A stretch of DNA of 64,000 bases, from assembly GCA_019115985.1 (NCBI GenBank), contig DXCN01000038.1, forward strand, positions 58,189 to 122,188. The letters are read 5' to 3'. The translations under genes were made by a program, and so were the position numbers. Under the pieces are notes generated by a model. That model did not search any database and had not been told where the DNA came from. It worked only from the letters and a program-made list of their open reading frames with translations. Within the stretch, counting starts at the first letter, position 1. The number at the start of each line of letters is the position of its first letter. The stretch comes from Candidatus Rothia avicola. GTDB lineage: Bacteria; Actinomycetota; Actinomycetes; Actinomycetales; Micrococcaceae. Shown piece by piece: positions 50,852 through 59,945 of the stretch.

Positions 50852-51802
50852 GTGACTTCAACACCGCTTCAACTTGCCGCCATCGTATCAGCTGGGGTTC
50901 CCGGGCTCTACCCCGTAGCCGCCCTACCCTCAGCTGACGACGCCCTCGACTTCGACTCAGCCATCATCATTGACTCAGCCGACAAGCGCTGGCGTGTGCG
51001 TGCCCCCAAGCACCCCGAAGCTAGCGTGCGCCTCGAAGCGGAACACGTCATTCTCCAGTCCTTTACGCCGGGCCTGCGCGCCTGCCTGCCCTTCCTCGTG
51101 CCCACCATCGTCGGCACCGTTCCCCTCGACGGGCGGCAGGCCTTCATCTACACCCACAACCCCGGGTCCCACTACGACATCGACGATTTAGCGGACCTCT
51201 CCCACCGAACCCGCGAGGGCCAGCCCAATATTGCGGACGATATTGCCCGCTACATCGCTACCATTCACGTTTTCCCCACCACCATCGTTGAGGACGCCGA
51301 CTTACCGGTCTACACCGGCCAGCAGGTTCGCGAGCGCCGCCTTGCTGAGTTAGATTTGGCTGTCGCTACCGGCAAGGTGCCCTCTGGACTGCTCACTCGC
51401 TGGGAGGAGCAGCTCAACGATTCAGTAATGTGGGACTTCCGCCCCCGCGTCATCCACGGGGACCTCAACGAAGACAACCTGGTGCTTGACCAGAAGAAAA
51501 TCGTTGAGATCACCGGCTGGTCAGAGGTCTGCGTCGGTGACCCCGCTGCTGACTTCGCCTGGCTCTACGCCTGCGAAGACCCCCTCTTTAGGGAGAGGAT
51601 CTTTGCGGCCTACCGTGAAGAGATGCCCCAGGAGCCCGACCGTAATCTTGAGGCTCGAGCTAACCTCTATGCGGAATTCGGTCTGGCCCAGTGGCTGATC
51701 CGCGGGGTGGAGCTAGAAGACCGGGTCATGATTTCAGAGGCTGTTTCTATGCTCGACCACCTCGAAGCTGAGCTGCGGGCTGTTGGAGCCCTAGCCGGCT
51801 AA
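50852..51802 (+). CDS. Phosphotransferase (APH/choline kinase fold) of unknown substrate
   Basis: Protein of 316 residues with the aminoglycoside-phosphotransferase-like fold: catalytic loop VIHGDLNEDNLVLD near 200-213 and the metal Asp in VGDPAADFAWLY near 228-239. N-lobe lacks a clear P-loop Lys motif but has RAPKHPEASVRLEAE. Actinobacterial relatives keep this place beside adnB/nudC and are often mislabelled macrolide phosphotransferases; an intracellular housekeeping substrate is more likely than drug resistance. GTG start at 50852. Its 3' end overlaps adnB by 12 bases tail to tail. Confidence 0.8.
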   Translation: MTSTPLQLAAIVSAGVPGLYPVAALPSADDALDFDSAIIIDSADKRWRVRAPKHPEASVRLEAEHVILQSFTPGLRACLPFLVPTIVGTVPLDGRQAFIYTHNPGSHYDIDDLADLSHRTREGQPNIADDIARYIATIHVFPTTIVEDADLPVYTGQQVRERRLAELDLAVATGKVPSGLLTRWEEQLNDSVMWDFRPRVIHGDLNEDNLVLDQKKIVEITGWSEVCVGDPAADFAWLYACEDPLFRERIFAAYREEMPQEPDRNLEARANLYAEFGLAQWLIRGVELEDRVMISEAVSMLDHLEAELRAVGALAG

Positions 51803-54800
51803 CTGAGCGGCCCGTCCCAGGGCTTTCTCTAGCTCTGCCCGGGTGGAGAAGTCGGTAACTTCGATGCTTTTACCGGTTGAAGCGTAGAAGAAATGGGCTT
51901 CTACGTTTTCTTCGGGTACCCCCTGTAGACGGGCAAAGCCCAGGCGGTAGAGGGAGAGCTGCACCGACCGTTCTTTGAGCTCCTTCTTAGTGCGCGGCGG
52001 CTGCCCCGTTTTCCAGTCCACCAGCTGCCAGACGGTCGAGCCGTCGCCGTCCGTCCGGGTAAAGATAGCGTCGATGCGGCCGCGCACCGTTACTCCGGCA
52101 AGCGGTGTTTCCAGCGGGTATTCCAGGGCCCAGGGTTCACGGCTTGCCCATTCACTGGCAAGGAAGTTCTCTCGCAGGGCAGGAATATTGAGCTCGCCTT
52201 CAGCGCTGTCGTCATCGAATTCTTCGTCCATGTCGAGCATGCCGCTGGTGCCAAAGTGGTCTTCAACCCAGCTGTGGAAGATGGTTCCTTGACGGGCCGC
52301 TATACCCGGCTTTTGGGGCATGGGGCGTCGCATGTTATCGATGACGGCCCGGGGGTCTTTGACCAGGTTGACGAGCGTGGAGGCTGACAGATGGCCGGGT
52401 AGCTCGAAGGAGCTGTTTTCCACGGGTGCGGCCAGCAGGCTCAGGAGCAGGTCGGTTTCTTCCTGCCAGTCTTCGATAGCGTCTCGTGTTTCTTGGGTCT
52501 GCTCCGGGGTGGGGTCGGGAAGGGCAGCGAGAGCTTCAGTGAGCGCCTCTTCCTCAAGCCCTCCGCGCAGCACGTTCTGGGCCGCACGCTCGACTATCTG
52601 GCGGGGTCTGAGCCCTGTTAGGTTGCCCTGTTTACTCTCGTTCGGGCTGGGTGCAGGGCCCGCTGCTTCGAGCTCCTGAAGGGAGGTCCAGGTCATCTGG
52701 TGGGGGCCATCGAAGGGGTCGAAGGGCCAGAGGGCGGTGGTAATCGTGGCTGACTGGGGGTTGACGGTGCCTACCTGGTCGGGGTCAAGCTCGCTCAGAA
52801 TTCCAGCTAACTCAACCGGGGCATCGAGCAACTCGGCGACGAAATCAGACATGAGGCGGGGCTTAGCCGTGGTTCCCTTCCAGGCCGAGGTAGTCAGAAC
52901 GAGCAGGGATCGGGCACGGGTGTACCCCACGTAGGCCAGACGGCGCTCTTCCAAGGTGCGATGTTCTACCGCCTGCTCCGAGAGCTGGGCCATAAAATCA
53001 CCGAGGTCCTGCAAATGGTCAAAGTCTGACCGCCAACCGGGTAGGTAGGCGGCGTCCCCGCGCAAGGGCCAAGGCAGGGTGTCCCCCTGCTTGGTCCAGC
53101 GCTCGTCCTTAGCATCGGGGAAGTCTCCGGCAGCCATTCCCGGAATGTACACCTGGTCCCATTCCAGCCCCTTTGAAGCGTGCACGGTAAGAATCTGCAC
53201 CGAGTCGTGGCGGGGGGCCTCTGCTGCCATTTCGAGCCCGGCTTCCTGCTGGGCTGCCGCATCAAGCCAGGCTAAGAAGCCACTGATACCTGAGGCCGAG
53301 GCGCCGGTGGCGCTGAGGGCAAAGCGGACGCCGTTCTCCCCTTCTTCCAGGGGCTGGCCGTTAGCAGCGGCCAAGAGCAGGGCGTTCACGCGGGGAGCTG
53401 TGGACTCGTAGGTAGCGGCCACATCGTAGAAGGCATCAAGGTGCCTGCGAGCCGATGTGGCGTGTGCCCCCGGGCGGGCAGCTAGCTCGATATCGAGCAG
53501 GAGGGTGCGCTCGATTTCGCTGATGAGGGTGGTAAGGTCATCGGCGGTGAACTGGCGCAGGTAGGTCAGTTCTCTCGATACGGCCTGCAGTCGTTTCAGG
53601 CCTTCGGCGCTGATGGACCGGCCGCTGCGGGCTGAGACCCAGCCCTCCTGCGGCAGGTTTTCGAGTGCCTCAATCAGGGAGGCTCCGTCGGTGACATCGG
53701 GAGCGGCAGCCTGGAGCAAGCGCCGGTAGTCTTCAGCGGACGCCGGTGCCTGCTCGCCAGCGTCCTTCAGGTCTCTCGCGCTGGTGGCGCCGCGTTCAGC
53801 GGCTTCGCTCAGGACCTCAACCTCATCGAGGATTTCCTGTTCGGCGCGCAGGGCAGCGGCCTGGGTTGTAATGCCAAACCTGATTTCAAGTTCTCGCTGG
53901 CGTTTGAGGGCTTCTGCCCACTCGCCAAAGGCTAGCAGGTCAGATACGCCAAGCCGCCAGCGGGCGCCAGCCAGTATGCGCATGAGCGCATCTGAACGGC
54001 CGGGGTCGCTCAGTACTCGGAGTACCGACACCAAATCTACGATTTCGGGGGTATCGAGCAGACCACCCAGACCTACTACCTGGTAGGGGACGCCCAACTC
54101 GTCGAAGGCTTCTTGCAGGGGTTCCATCATGGCCCGCTTTTTGCAGAGGACGGCCATGGTCGGCATGTCAGAAAGCGGGCGGCCACCAAAGCTAGAGCGT
54201 TGCTCGGCAATCATCTGGCCAAGGGCACGGGCTTCTTGCAGGTCTGTGAGGTACTCCCCTACCAGCACCCGCCCGGCAGTGGGGTTGGGGCGCGCGACCA
54301 GGGGCGGCACCTCGATGGTATGGGTGCGCTGAACCCAGTTGGGGCTTACGCTCAGGGGCTCAGCTACCCGGTTGGCAGCTGCCAAGATAGAAGTGTCGTT
54401 TCGCCAGGCCACGGTGAGGTAGCTGGCGGTGCGGTCTTTTGCCGGGAAGTAGTCGTAGAAGCTAAAGAGCTGGCCGTCGGAGGCACCGCGGAAGCCGTAA
54501 ATAGACTGCTTGGGGTCGCCCACCGCCATCACGGGGTGGGCAGGGGCATCTGCTTTTGCCCCAAACAGATCGGAGAAGAGCTGCATCTGGGCATGGGAGG
54601 TATCTTGGAATTCATCCAGGAGCACCACCCTAAAGCGTTCCCGTTCTGTCTGTGCAGCTTGGGGTACGGTCTTCGCGATGTGGGCAGCCTTGGCGATGAG
54701 ATCGCCGTAGTCCATCACCTGCATCTGTTCTTTGATGGATGAATAGCGTTTGACCAGCTCAGCATAAAAAATACGCAATTGTAGCCCCTGCACCAGGGCC

Positions 54801-55471
54801 CGCTGTTCGGTGGTAGCTCCCTTGACCGTGGGCTTGCCTAGGTGCTCTACCTGTTTCAGAGTTTCTGTGCACCAGTCGATTACGGCATCAGGGCTTACCA
54901 GGTGTTCAGCGCACTCAGACGAGAGTTTGATGATGGCTTCCACCATGGTTGATTTAGCGACGTCTTTTTCAGGTAGCTTGCCCTCATAGTGCTCCACGAT
55001 TTGGGCAACTAGCTGCCAGGTTTGAGCGCCACCCAGCATTTGGGCGTCATCTTCTACACCGATGCGAAGCCCGTACTGCTGCACCAGCGTATTAGCGTAG
55101 GAGTGGTAGGTAGAGATGGTGGGGTCGCTCGTAACTCCGTCCGCGCCTTGATCAGGGTTTTCTCGCACGAGCCCCTGGCGGCGGAGCTCTTCAAGGCGGG
55201 AGCGCATACGCTCCCGCAGTTCACCGGCGGCCTTGCGGGTGAAGGTTACTCCGAGTACCTGGTCGGCACGCACAAGTCCGTTTGCAACCAGCCATACCAC
55301 TCGATCCACCATGGTGGCGGTCTTGCCTGACCCTGCTCCCGCTACGACCAGACGGGGTACCAGCGGGGAACTGATAATGGCAGACTGCTCCGCTGTGGGT
55401 AGGGGGCGCCCCAGGGCTTTTGCGATTTCTTCGGGGCTGAGAAAGGTTTCTACTGGCTTCTGTTCAGTCAT
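51791..55471 (-). CDS. adnB: AdnB-like helicase-nuclease subunit
   Basis: Large subunit (1226 residues) of the AdnAB end-resection motor that replaces RecBCD/AddAB in actinobacteria. UvrD-like motor: Walker A AGAGSGKTATMVDR near 43-56, LLDEFQDTSHAQMQLF near 285-300, QSIYGFRGASDG, and VHASKGLEWDQVYIPG and YVGYTRARSLLVL. C-terminal RecB-like nuclease with WQLVDWKTGQPP near 1150 and the upstream GTIFHSWVEDHFG His. All motor and nuclease motifs are intact. Longer than M. tuberculosis AdnB (about 1100). Starts 27 bases after adnA; same operon. Confidence 0.9.
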   Translation of the reverse strand: MTEQKPVETFLSPEEIAKALGRPLPTAEQSAIISSPLVPRLVVAGAGSGKTATMVDRVVWLVANGLVRADQVLGVTFTRKAAGELRERMRSRLEELRRQGLVRENPDQGADGVTSDPTISTYHSYANTLVQQYGLRIGVEDDAQMLGGAQTWQLVAQIVEHYEGKLPEKDVAKSTMVEAIIKLSSECAEHLVSPDAVIDWCTETLKQVEHLGKPTVKGATTEQRALVQGLQLRIFYAELVKRYSSIKEQMQVMDYGDLIAKAAHIAKTVPQAAQTERERFRVVLLDEFQDTSHAQMQLFSDLFGAKADAPAHPVMAVGDPKQSIYGFRGASDGQLFSFYDYFPAKDRTASYLTVAWRNDTSILAAANRVAEPLSVSPNWVQRTHTIEVPPLVARPNPTAGRVLVGEYLTDLQEARALGQMIAEQRSSFGGRPLSDMPTMAVLCKKRAMMEPLQEAFDELGVPYQVVGLGGLLDTPEIVDLVSVLRVLSDPGRSDALMRILAGARWRLGVSDLLAFGEWAEALKRQRELEIRFGITTQAAALRAEQEILDEVEVLSEAAERGATSARDLKDAGEQAPASAEDYRRLLQAAAPDVTDGASLIEALENLPQEGWVSARSGRSISAEGLKRLQAVSRELTYLRQFTADDLTTLISEIERTLLLDIELAARPGAHATSARRHLDAFYDVAATYESTAPRVNALLLAAANGQPLEEGENGVRFALSATGASASGISGFLAWLDAAAQQEAGLEMAAEAPRHDSVQILTVHASKGLEWDQVYIPGMAAGDFPDAKDERWTKQGDTLPWPLRGDAAYLPGWRSDFDHLQDLGDFMAQLSEQAVEHRTLEERRLAYVGYTRARSLLVLTTSAWKGTTAKPRLMSDFVAELLDAPVELAGILSELDPDQVGTVNPQSATITTALWPFDPFDGPHQMTWTSLQELEAAGPAPSPNESKQGNLTGLRPRQIVERAAQNVLRGGLEEEALTEALAALPDPTPEQTQETRDAIEDWQEETDLLLSLLAAPVENSSFELPGHLSASTLVNLVKDPRAVIDNMRRPMPQKPGIAARQGTIFHSWVEDHFGTSGMLDMDEEFDDDSAEGELNIPALRENFLASEWASREPWALEYPLETPLAGVTVRGRIDAIFTRTDGDGSTVWQLVDWKTGQPPRTKKELKERSVQLSLYRLGFARLQGVPEENVEAHFFYASTGKSIEVTDFSTRAELEKALGRAAQLAG

Positions 55472-55498
55472 GATTCTGCCTTTTACTGGGCGGGGGCC

Positions 55499-58400
55499 TT
55501 ACTGGGCGGGGCGGACGGTGATAGCGCGGCCCCGTGAGCAGATGGGGCAAATATCGGGAAGGGCACAGCCAATGCCAAAGGGGCCCCCAGCGGTATGCCG
55601 AGCCTGCAGGTGCTCCCCTGCAATCAGTTCGGCAGCCCGGTTGATGAGCTCAACGGCCCAGGTACTTTCAGCGGTCAGCGGGGCCTGCTCCTGCTCGGAG
55701 TAGCTCTTCGTGGTCCCACCAATCTGTAGAAGCAGGGCACCGCCAGAAAGCTCGTGGAGCCCATCGAGTACCGGCACCTGGTTCGGTTGCGACTTCACTG
55801 GCTGCTCACCCTCTTTCTGGGCTAGGGTATCGTGCTGTAGGGCCTGCTGCATCAGGGCACCTGCACCGGCTTCAAGAGCAACCTGGTAGGCAGCGAGCTG
55901 CGGGTGCTGTTCTAAATCTGCCTTGCTGGGCTTACTCTTACCTGTCTTCAAATCGATGATGATAAAGCGCCCCACCTGGTCTACCTCAATGCGGTCCACG
56001 CGCCCCGACAGCAGGGCATCCTTAGCGGGGCCGGGCACCAGCACACTAAAGGAACCTTCGACACCCACCAGGGAGCGTCCTTTGCCCTTGAGGTCTCGCA
56101 CATAGTCGGCAAACTTCTGGAGCATGCCCTCTGCCCGCTCCACCATTTTCTGGCTTTCCCAGGTGTCGGGCAGCCCTAGCTGGGGTAGGCGGCGGTGGAG
56201 CTCGTCGCGCAGGTCGCTTCCGTTCCCTTCGGGCATATCTTCACAAATGGCGTGAATGAGAGTGCCCAGCGACCGTGAGGCGTCGGTGGCAGCTTCAGCA
56301 CGGGAGGCAGCTACAAACCAGTCCAGGGGCGAGCGGTGAATCTTTTCAATCTGAGACGGCGATACCGGAACCGGCCCGTCCCCGTCAAAGGCCGGGGTCT
56401 GTGAGGACAGGGGCAGCAGCCCCCACCAGGAGCGGGGGTGGGCACCCGGTACGTTCAGCCCGGAGGTCTGCTCAGGGTCGGCAAGCCGCCCCAGTAGGCG
56501 GGCAGCGGCATCGGCTTTCGCCGGTGAAATGTGCTGGGCTTCTGACCACTGGCGCAGTTCAGCAACTAGCGAGCGCAGGGTCATGGGGCGCCGAACCTCA
56601 GTCAGGGGTCGCTCGCCACCGGGGGCCGGGGCAAAGATATCGAGCAGCTCGCTGGGGGCCTGGTCGGTGGAAGATACAGCGGTGCAGACTACCCTGGAGC
56701 GGGCTCGGGAGGTTGCTGTGGCGAACATACGGAACTCGTCGAACCGGTTAGAGCGTAGGCGTTCAAGAAGCGAATAGCCGGGAGCTCCTCCCCCACCGTT
56801 ATCGTGCCTGTTTGCATCCAAGCGCCCGGTAGCTGCGTCCACGAGGTCGAGGGTTCCCAGTAGGGAGCCGCGGACGGTGGTGTTCGGCCAGGTGCCGTCT
56901 TGCAGGCCCGCGATGTAGACGGTGTCCCATTCGCGCCCTGCGGCGAGAGCGGGGGTCATGATTTCTACGGCGTCGCGGTGGTTGGTGCGCTCTGCCAGGG
57001 TATCCATGGGTAGGTCTTGGGCATCGATGTAGGCCAAGAACTGTTCGGCGGTGGCTCCTGGCATCTGGTCGGTGTAGCGTTCGGCTGCCTCAAACAGGCC
57101 TATCATGGCATCGATGTCTCGCCCGGCACGGTCGGCTCCTGCACCACCTGAGAGGGACTGGGCTTTCCAGAGGGGGGCAAGTTCTGAGGCCTCCCAGAGT
57201 GCCCAGAGGACGGTTTCGGCGGTAGCGCCGGGCTGGTCGAGGGCTTTATCGCCTGCGGTGAGTACTCGGCCCAGGCGGCGGGCAGCTGCGCTGCTTTCGC
57301 CGGTGGGCAGTAATTGGGGGTTGATGAGGGCTTCAACCAGGAGGGCATCGCTGTCGCGGGTGCCCCCGGCTCGCAGTTCTTCTGCGCGGAGACGCTGACG
57401 TAAACGACGTACGTCCATGGTCGAGGCCCCGCCCAGGCGGGAGGTCAGCAGGGAAACTGCGAGGTCTGCCCCAAGACCCCAGCTGTTAGATAACTGGGTA
57501 TGTGTATCCTCTGTCTCTGCTCCCTGGTCTGCCCTAGCCCGCTCTGTAGCCCGGAGTCGTCGGGTATGCAGAATCAGCCCCAGGGCATCGAGGAAGGGGC
57601 GGGCGGCAGGTTCATCGCGCACGGGAGTGATGGAGGCCGCCGTTTGTACGGGAACACCCAGATTGCTAAGGGCTCGTTTGAGGCGGGTTACATCTGATCC
57701 GTTACGTACAATAATGGCGCTGCGGCTGTAGGATCTACCCCGGTAGAGGTGGTCTTCCAGAATCATTTGGGCCAGTAGCTGGTTTTCCTGTTGGGGGGTT
57801 TCTACAACCAGGCCCAGCACCTCGGGGTCCGGTTCTGCTGCTTTCGCGGGGTTAAGCAGGGCGCCGTCGTCCCCAACCGGCAGGAGGGCCTCTTCGCTGG
57901 GCTCCCGCGGAGCGGGGGTAAGGACGCGCCGGTGGGCTGCCCGGGGCACAAGCGGTAGGCGGGAGGCCAGTTCCGACCAGCGCTCGGCGATCACAGGTGC
58001 CATACGCCAGCTCGTGGTGAGCTCTTCTGTTTTGAGTAAGGGAAAGATATCGGGGAGGTTGGCTGCCAGCTGAGGGCTGGCTCCGCGGAAGCCCTGCACG
58101 ACCGTATCGGTGCAGCAGGTCATGACCACTACCGGGCCCGAGGCAAGAAGGCCGTTCAGGTCTACAGGTTCATCATCTGCGCCAGAGGCCAGTGAGTTAC
58201 TGGCTGTGGCACGCAGGTACTCTGCTGACCTGCCGGTCAGGACAGCCAGCAGCCGGTAGATAGAGGGAGTGAGTTCTTGCAGGTCATCAATGAGCACTAG
58301 GTCAAAGCGGGCGCGTTCTGCACTCAGCAGATCGGGGTGGGTTAGCAGGGTCTTGGTGGCCTCATGGATAAGGGCTGCGGGGTCGAAGGCATGCGGGGCA

Positions 58401-58975
58401 CGGAGGGCACGCACCTGGCGGTATTCGGTGTAAAGCTTAGCCAGGGCCCGCCACTCGGGGCGGTCGAAGCGCTGCGCTAGGTCTGCAACTGCTGAGGCTG
58501 TGAGGTCGTATTCGGCCATGCGGTCGAAGAAGTCTCGCACCTCGTGGCGGAAACCGCGGGTTTCAAGGGCTTCACGGAGGTCATCGGGCCAGATAATGCC
58601 AGAGCCTTCGCCGCTGCGGTGGCCGTCGAGGAGTTCTTTAATCAGGACGTCCTGCTCAGGGCCTGAAAGGAGCTTGGGGGTGAAGTCCAGGTGGGGCAGG
58701 TAACCCTCGATATGGGCCCGTCGCAGCAGGTCAAAGGCGTAAGCCTGCCAGGCGCGTACCGGGGCAGTTGAGACTGTTGCGGTGATGCGAGCTGAAAGCG
58801 CTTCTCGGAACCTGGTTGCGCTGATGCGTGAGGGGGTGAGCACCAGCAGACGGGCAGGGTCTTTACCCTGCTCTATGAATCCGGTAGCTGCTTCTAGCAG
58901 GGCCTGGGTTTTGCCGCTGCCGGGCGCGCCCAGAAGCAAGGTAGCGCCCTGAGTCTCTAGCTGCTCGTGTGTCAC
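55499..58975 (-). CDS. adnA: AdnA-like helicase-nuclease subunit
   Basis: Partner subunit of 1158 residues. Walker A GAPGSGKTQALLEA near 16-29; Walker B is DDLQE rather than DEFQD, in line with the weaker motor of AdnA; QGFRGASPQL; AGLQDGTWPNTTVRGSLLG late motif; C-terminal nuclease IDLKTGKSKPSKADLEQ near 1008 with GTLIHAICEDMPEG upstream. The extreme C-terminus has CPICSRGRAITVRP, a Cys pair expected of Fe-S nuclease domains. GTG at 58975 (RBS GGGGAG) is preferred to ATG at 59014. Divergent from the exonuclease gene. Confidence 0.88.
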   Translation of the reverse strand: MTHEQLETQGATLLLGAPGSGKTQALLEAATGFIEQGKDPARLLVLTPSRISATRFREALSARITATVSTAPVRAWQAYAFDLLRRAHIEGYLPHLDFTPKLLSGPEQDVLIKELLDGHRSGEGSGIIWPDDLREALETRGFRHEVRDFFDRMAEYDLTASAVADLAQRFDRPEWRALAKLYTEYRQVRALRAPHAFDPAALIHEATKTLLTHPDLLSAERARFDLVLIDDLQELTPSIYRLLAVLTGRSAEYLRATASNSLASGADDEPVDLNGLLASGPVVVMTCCTDTVVQGFRGASPQLAANLPDIFPLLKTEELTTSWRMAPVIAERWSELASRLPLVPRAAHRRVLTPAPREPSEEALLPVGDDGALLNPAKAAEPDPEVLGLVVETPQQENQLLAQMILEDHLYRGRSYSRSAIIVRNGSDVTRLKRALSNLGVPVQTAASITPVRDEPAARPFLDALGLILHTRRLRATERARADQGAETEDTHTQLSNSWGLGADLAVSLLTSRLGGASTMDVRRLRQRLRAEELRAGGTRDSDALLVEALINPQLLPTGESSAAARRLGRVLTAGDKALDQPGATAETVLWALWEASELAPLWKAQSLSGGAGADRAGRDIDAMIGLFEAAERYTDQMPGATAEQFLAYIDAQDLPMDTLAERTNHRDAVEIMTPALAAGREWDTVYIAGLQDGTWPNTTVRGSLLGTLDLVDAATGRLDANRHDNGGGGAPGYSLLERLRSNRFDEFRMFATATSRARSRVVCTAVSSTDQAPSELLDIFAPAPGGERPLTEVRRPMTLRSLVAELRQWSEAQHISPAKADAAARLLGRLADPEQTSGLNVPGAHPRSWWGLLPLSSQTPAFDGDGPVPVSPSQIEKIHRSPLDWFVAASRAEAATDASRSLGTLIHAICEDMPEGNGSDLRDELHRRLPQLGLPDTWESQKMVERAEGMLQKFADYVRDLKGKGRSLVGVEGSFSVLVPGPAKDALLSGRVDRIEVDQVGRFIIIDLKTGKSKPSKADLEQHPQLAAYQVALEAGAGALMQQALQHDTLAQKEGEQPVKSQPNQVPVLDGLHELSGGALLLQIGGTTKSYSEQEQAPLTAESTWAVELINRAAELIAGEHLQARHTAGGPFGIGCALPDICPICSRGRAITVRPAQ

Positions 58976-59115
58976 CGTGCACTCCCCTTCTTGTGTCGTG
59001 GCCGAGGTTCTCACTGTATTCCAAGTTCATCATAGGTGGCTGACATTTTAAGAGCCTGGGCGCCACCTGCCTCAAATATTTTTGTGGCGCAGGTTCTGTC
59101 GCTACTATCGAAGGT

Positions 59116-59802
59116 ATGACTTCATGGACCGAGCTTTCCCGCGCAACTTTCGATCTTGAGACAACCGGTATCGACCCTAAGACTGCCCGTATCGTCACGG
59201 CTTCTTTGGTCTTGGTTTCTCCGGACGGCGAGGTTTTGCGCGCCGGGGAATGGCTGGCTGACCCCGGGGTCGAGATTCCTGAGCAGGCGTCCGCCATTCA
59301 CGGCATCACCACCGAGTACGCCCGCGAGCACGGCAAGCCTGCCCAGCAGGTGGCCTACGAGGTGGCTATGGCTCTAGGCGGTCTCTTTGCCGATGGCATT
59401 CCCGTCATCGCCTTTAACGCTGCCTACGATTTCTCGGTGCTGCATTTTGAGCTGGCCCGCTACGGGTACCCGCCGCTGACCTGCTACCCCGTGCTTGACC
59501 CCCTGGTCATCAATAAGCATGTGCACAAGTTTAAGAGGGGCAAGCGCACCCTGGAAGTACTGGCAAGCGAGTACAGCGTGGAGCTGGAAAACGCCCACAC
59601 CTCGAAGGACGACGCCCTGGCAGCTGAGCGCCTGCTGACGGCTATGAGCTTTGAATACGAAGAGATTGAACAGCCTGCTACAGCCCTGCATGAGCAGCAG
59701 ATTACCTGGGCAGCTGAGCAGGCAGCCGAGCTGCAGGACTACTTCAACCGCATTGGCAAGCAGGCGGACGTCAGCGGGGCCTGGCCGGTACGCACCGACT
59801 AA
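59116..59802 (+). CDS. DnaQ-like 3'-5' exonuclease
   Basis: DEDDh exonuclease of 228 residues. Exo I TFDLETTGIDPKTARIVTAS near 13-32, Exo II FNAAYDFSVLHFEL near 102-115, Exo III HTSKDDALAAERLL near 157-170. It resembles the stand-alone actinobacterial DNA polymerase III epsilon-like proteins; proofreading or repair trimming is likely. A TACTAT -10-like box (59092-59097 region) lies before the start. Divergent from adnA, which suggests a DNA-repair neighbourhood. Ends at a strong terminator. Confidence 0.87.
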   Translation: MTSWTELSRATFDLETTGIDPKTARIVTASLVLVSPDGEVLRAGEWLADPGVEIPEQASAIHGITTEYAREHGKPAQQVAYEVAMALGGLFADGIPVIAFNAAYDFSVLHFELARYGYPPLTCYPVLDPLVINKHVHKFKRGKRTLEVLASEYSVELENAHTSKDDALAAERLLTAMSFEYEEIEQPATALHEQQITWAAEQAAELQDYFNRIGKQADVSGAWPVRTD

Positions 59803-59828
59803 GGTTCAGGTAGCGTGAACGCTCCGTT

Positions 59829-59885
59829 AGGACGCCGGTAGGCAGGTAGGTGCCTTAAGCACCATCACTTGCCCACCGGCGTCCT
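59829..59885 (+). terminator. Terminator after the exonuclease gene
   Basis: Long stem AGGACGCCGGT..GGCA / TGCC..ACCGGCGTCCT with inner GGTGC/GCACC; tail TTTTCT. Stem base again is GGACGCC/GGCGTCC. Confidence 0.8.
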
Positions 59886-59945
59886 TTTCTGCCTGGCCTC
59901 TACTAGATTTAAAGGAGCAGATACACCTCAACCGCAAGGACGACC

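Noticed and set aside
50852..51802. Macrolide or aminoglycoside resistance gene
   Set aside because: It has the kinase fold, but the conserved position beside adnB and normal composition argue for a core gene of unknown substrate.
59015..59115. SOS box before adnA / exonuclease
   Set aside because: GCGCCACCTGC and GTGGCGCAGGT look related but do not form a proper dyad, and no CGAAC-type LexA site is present.
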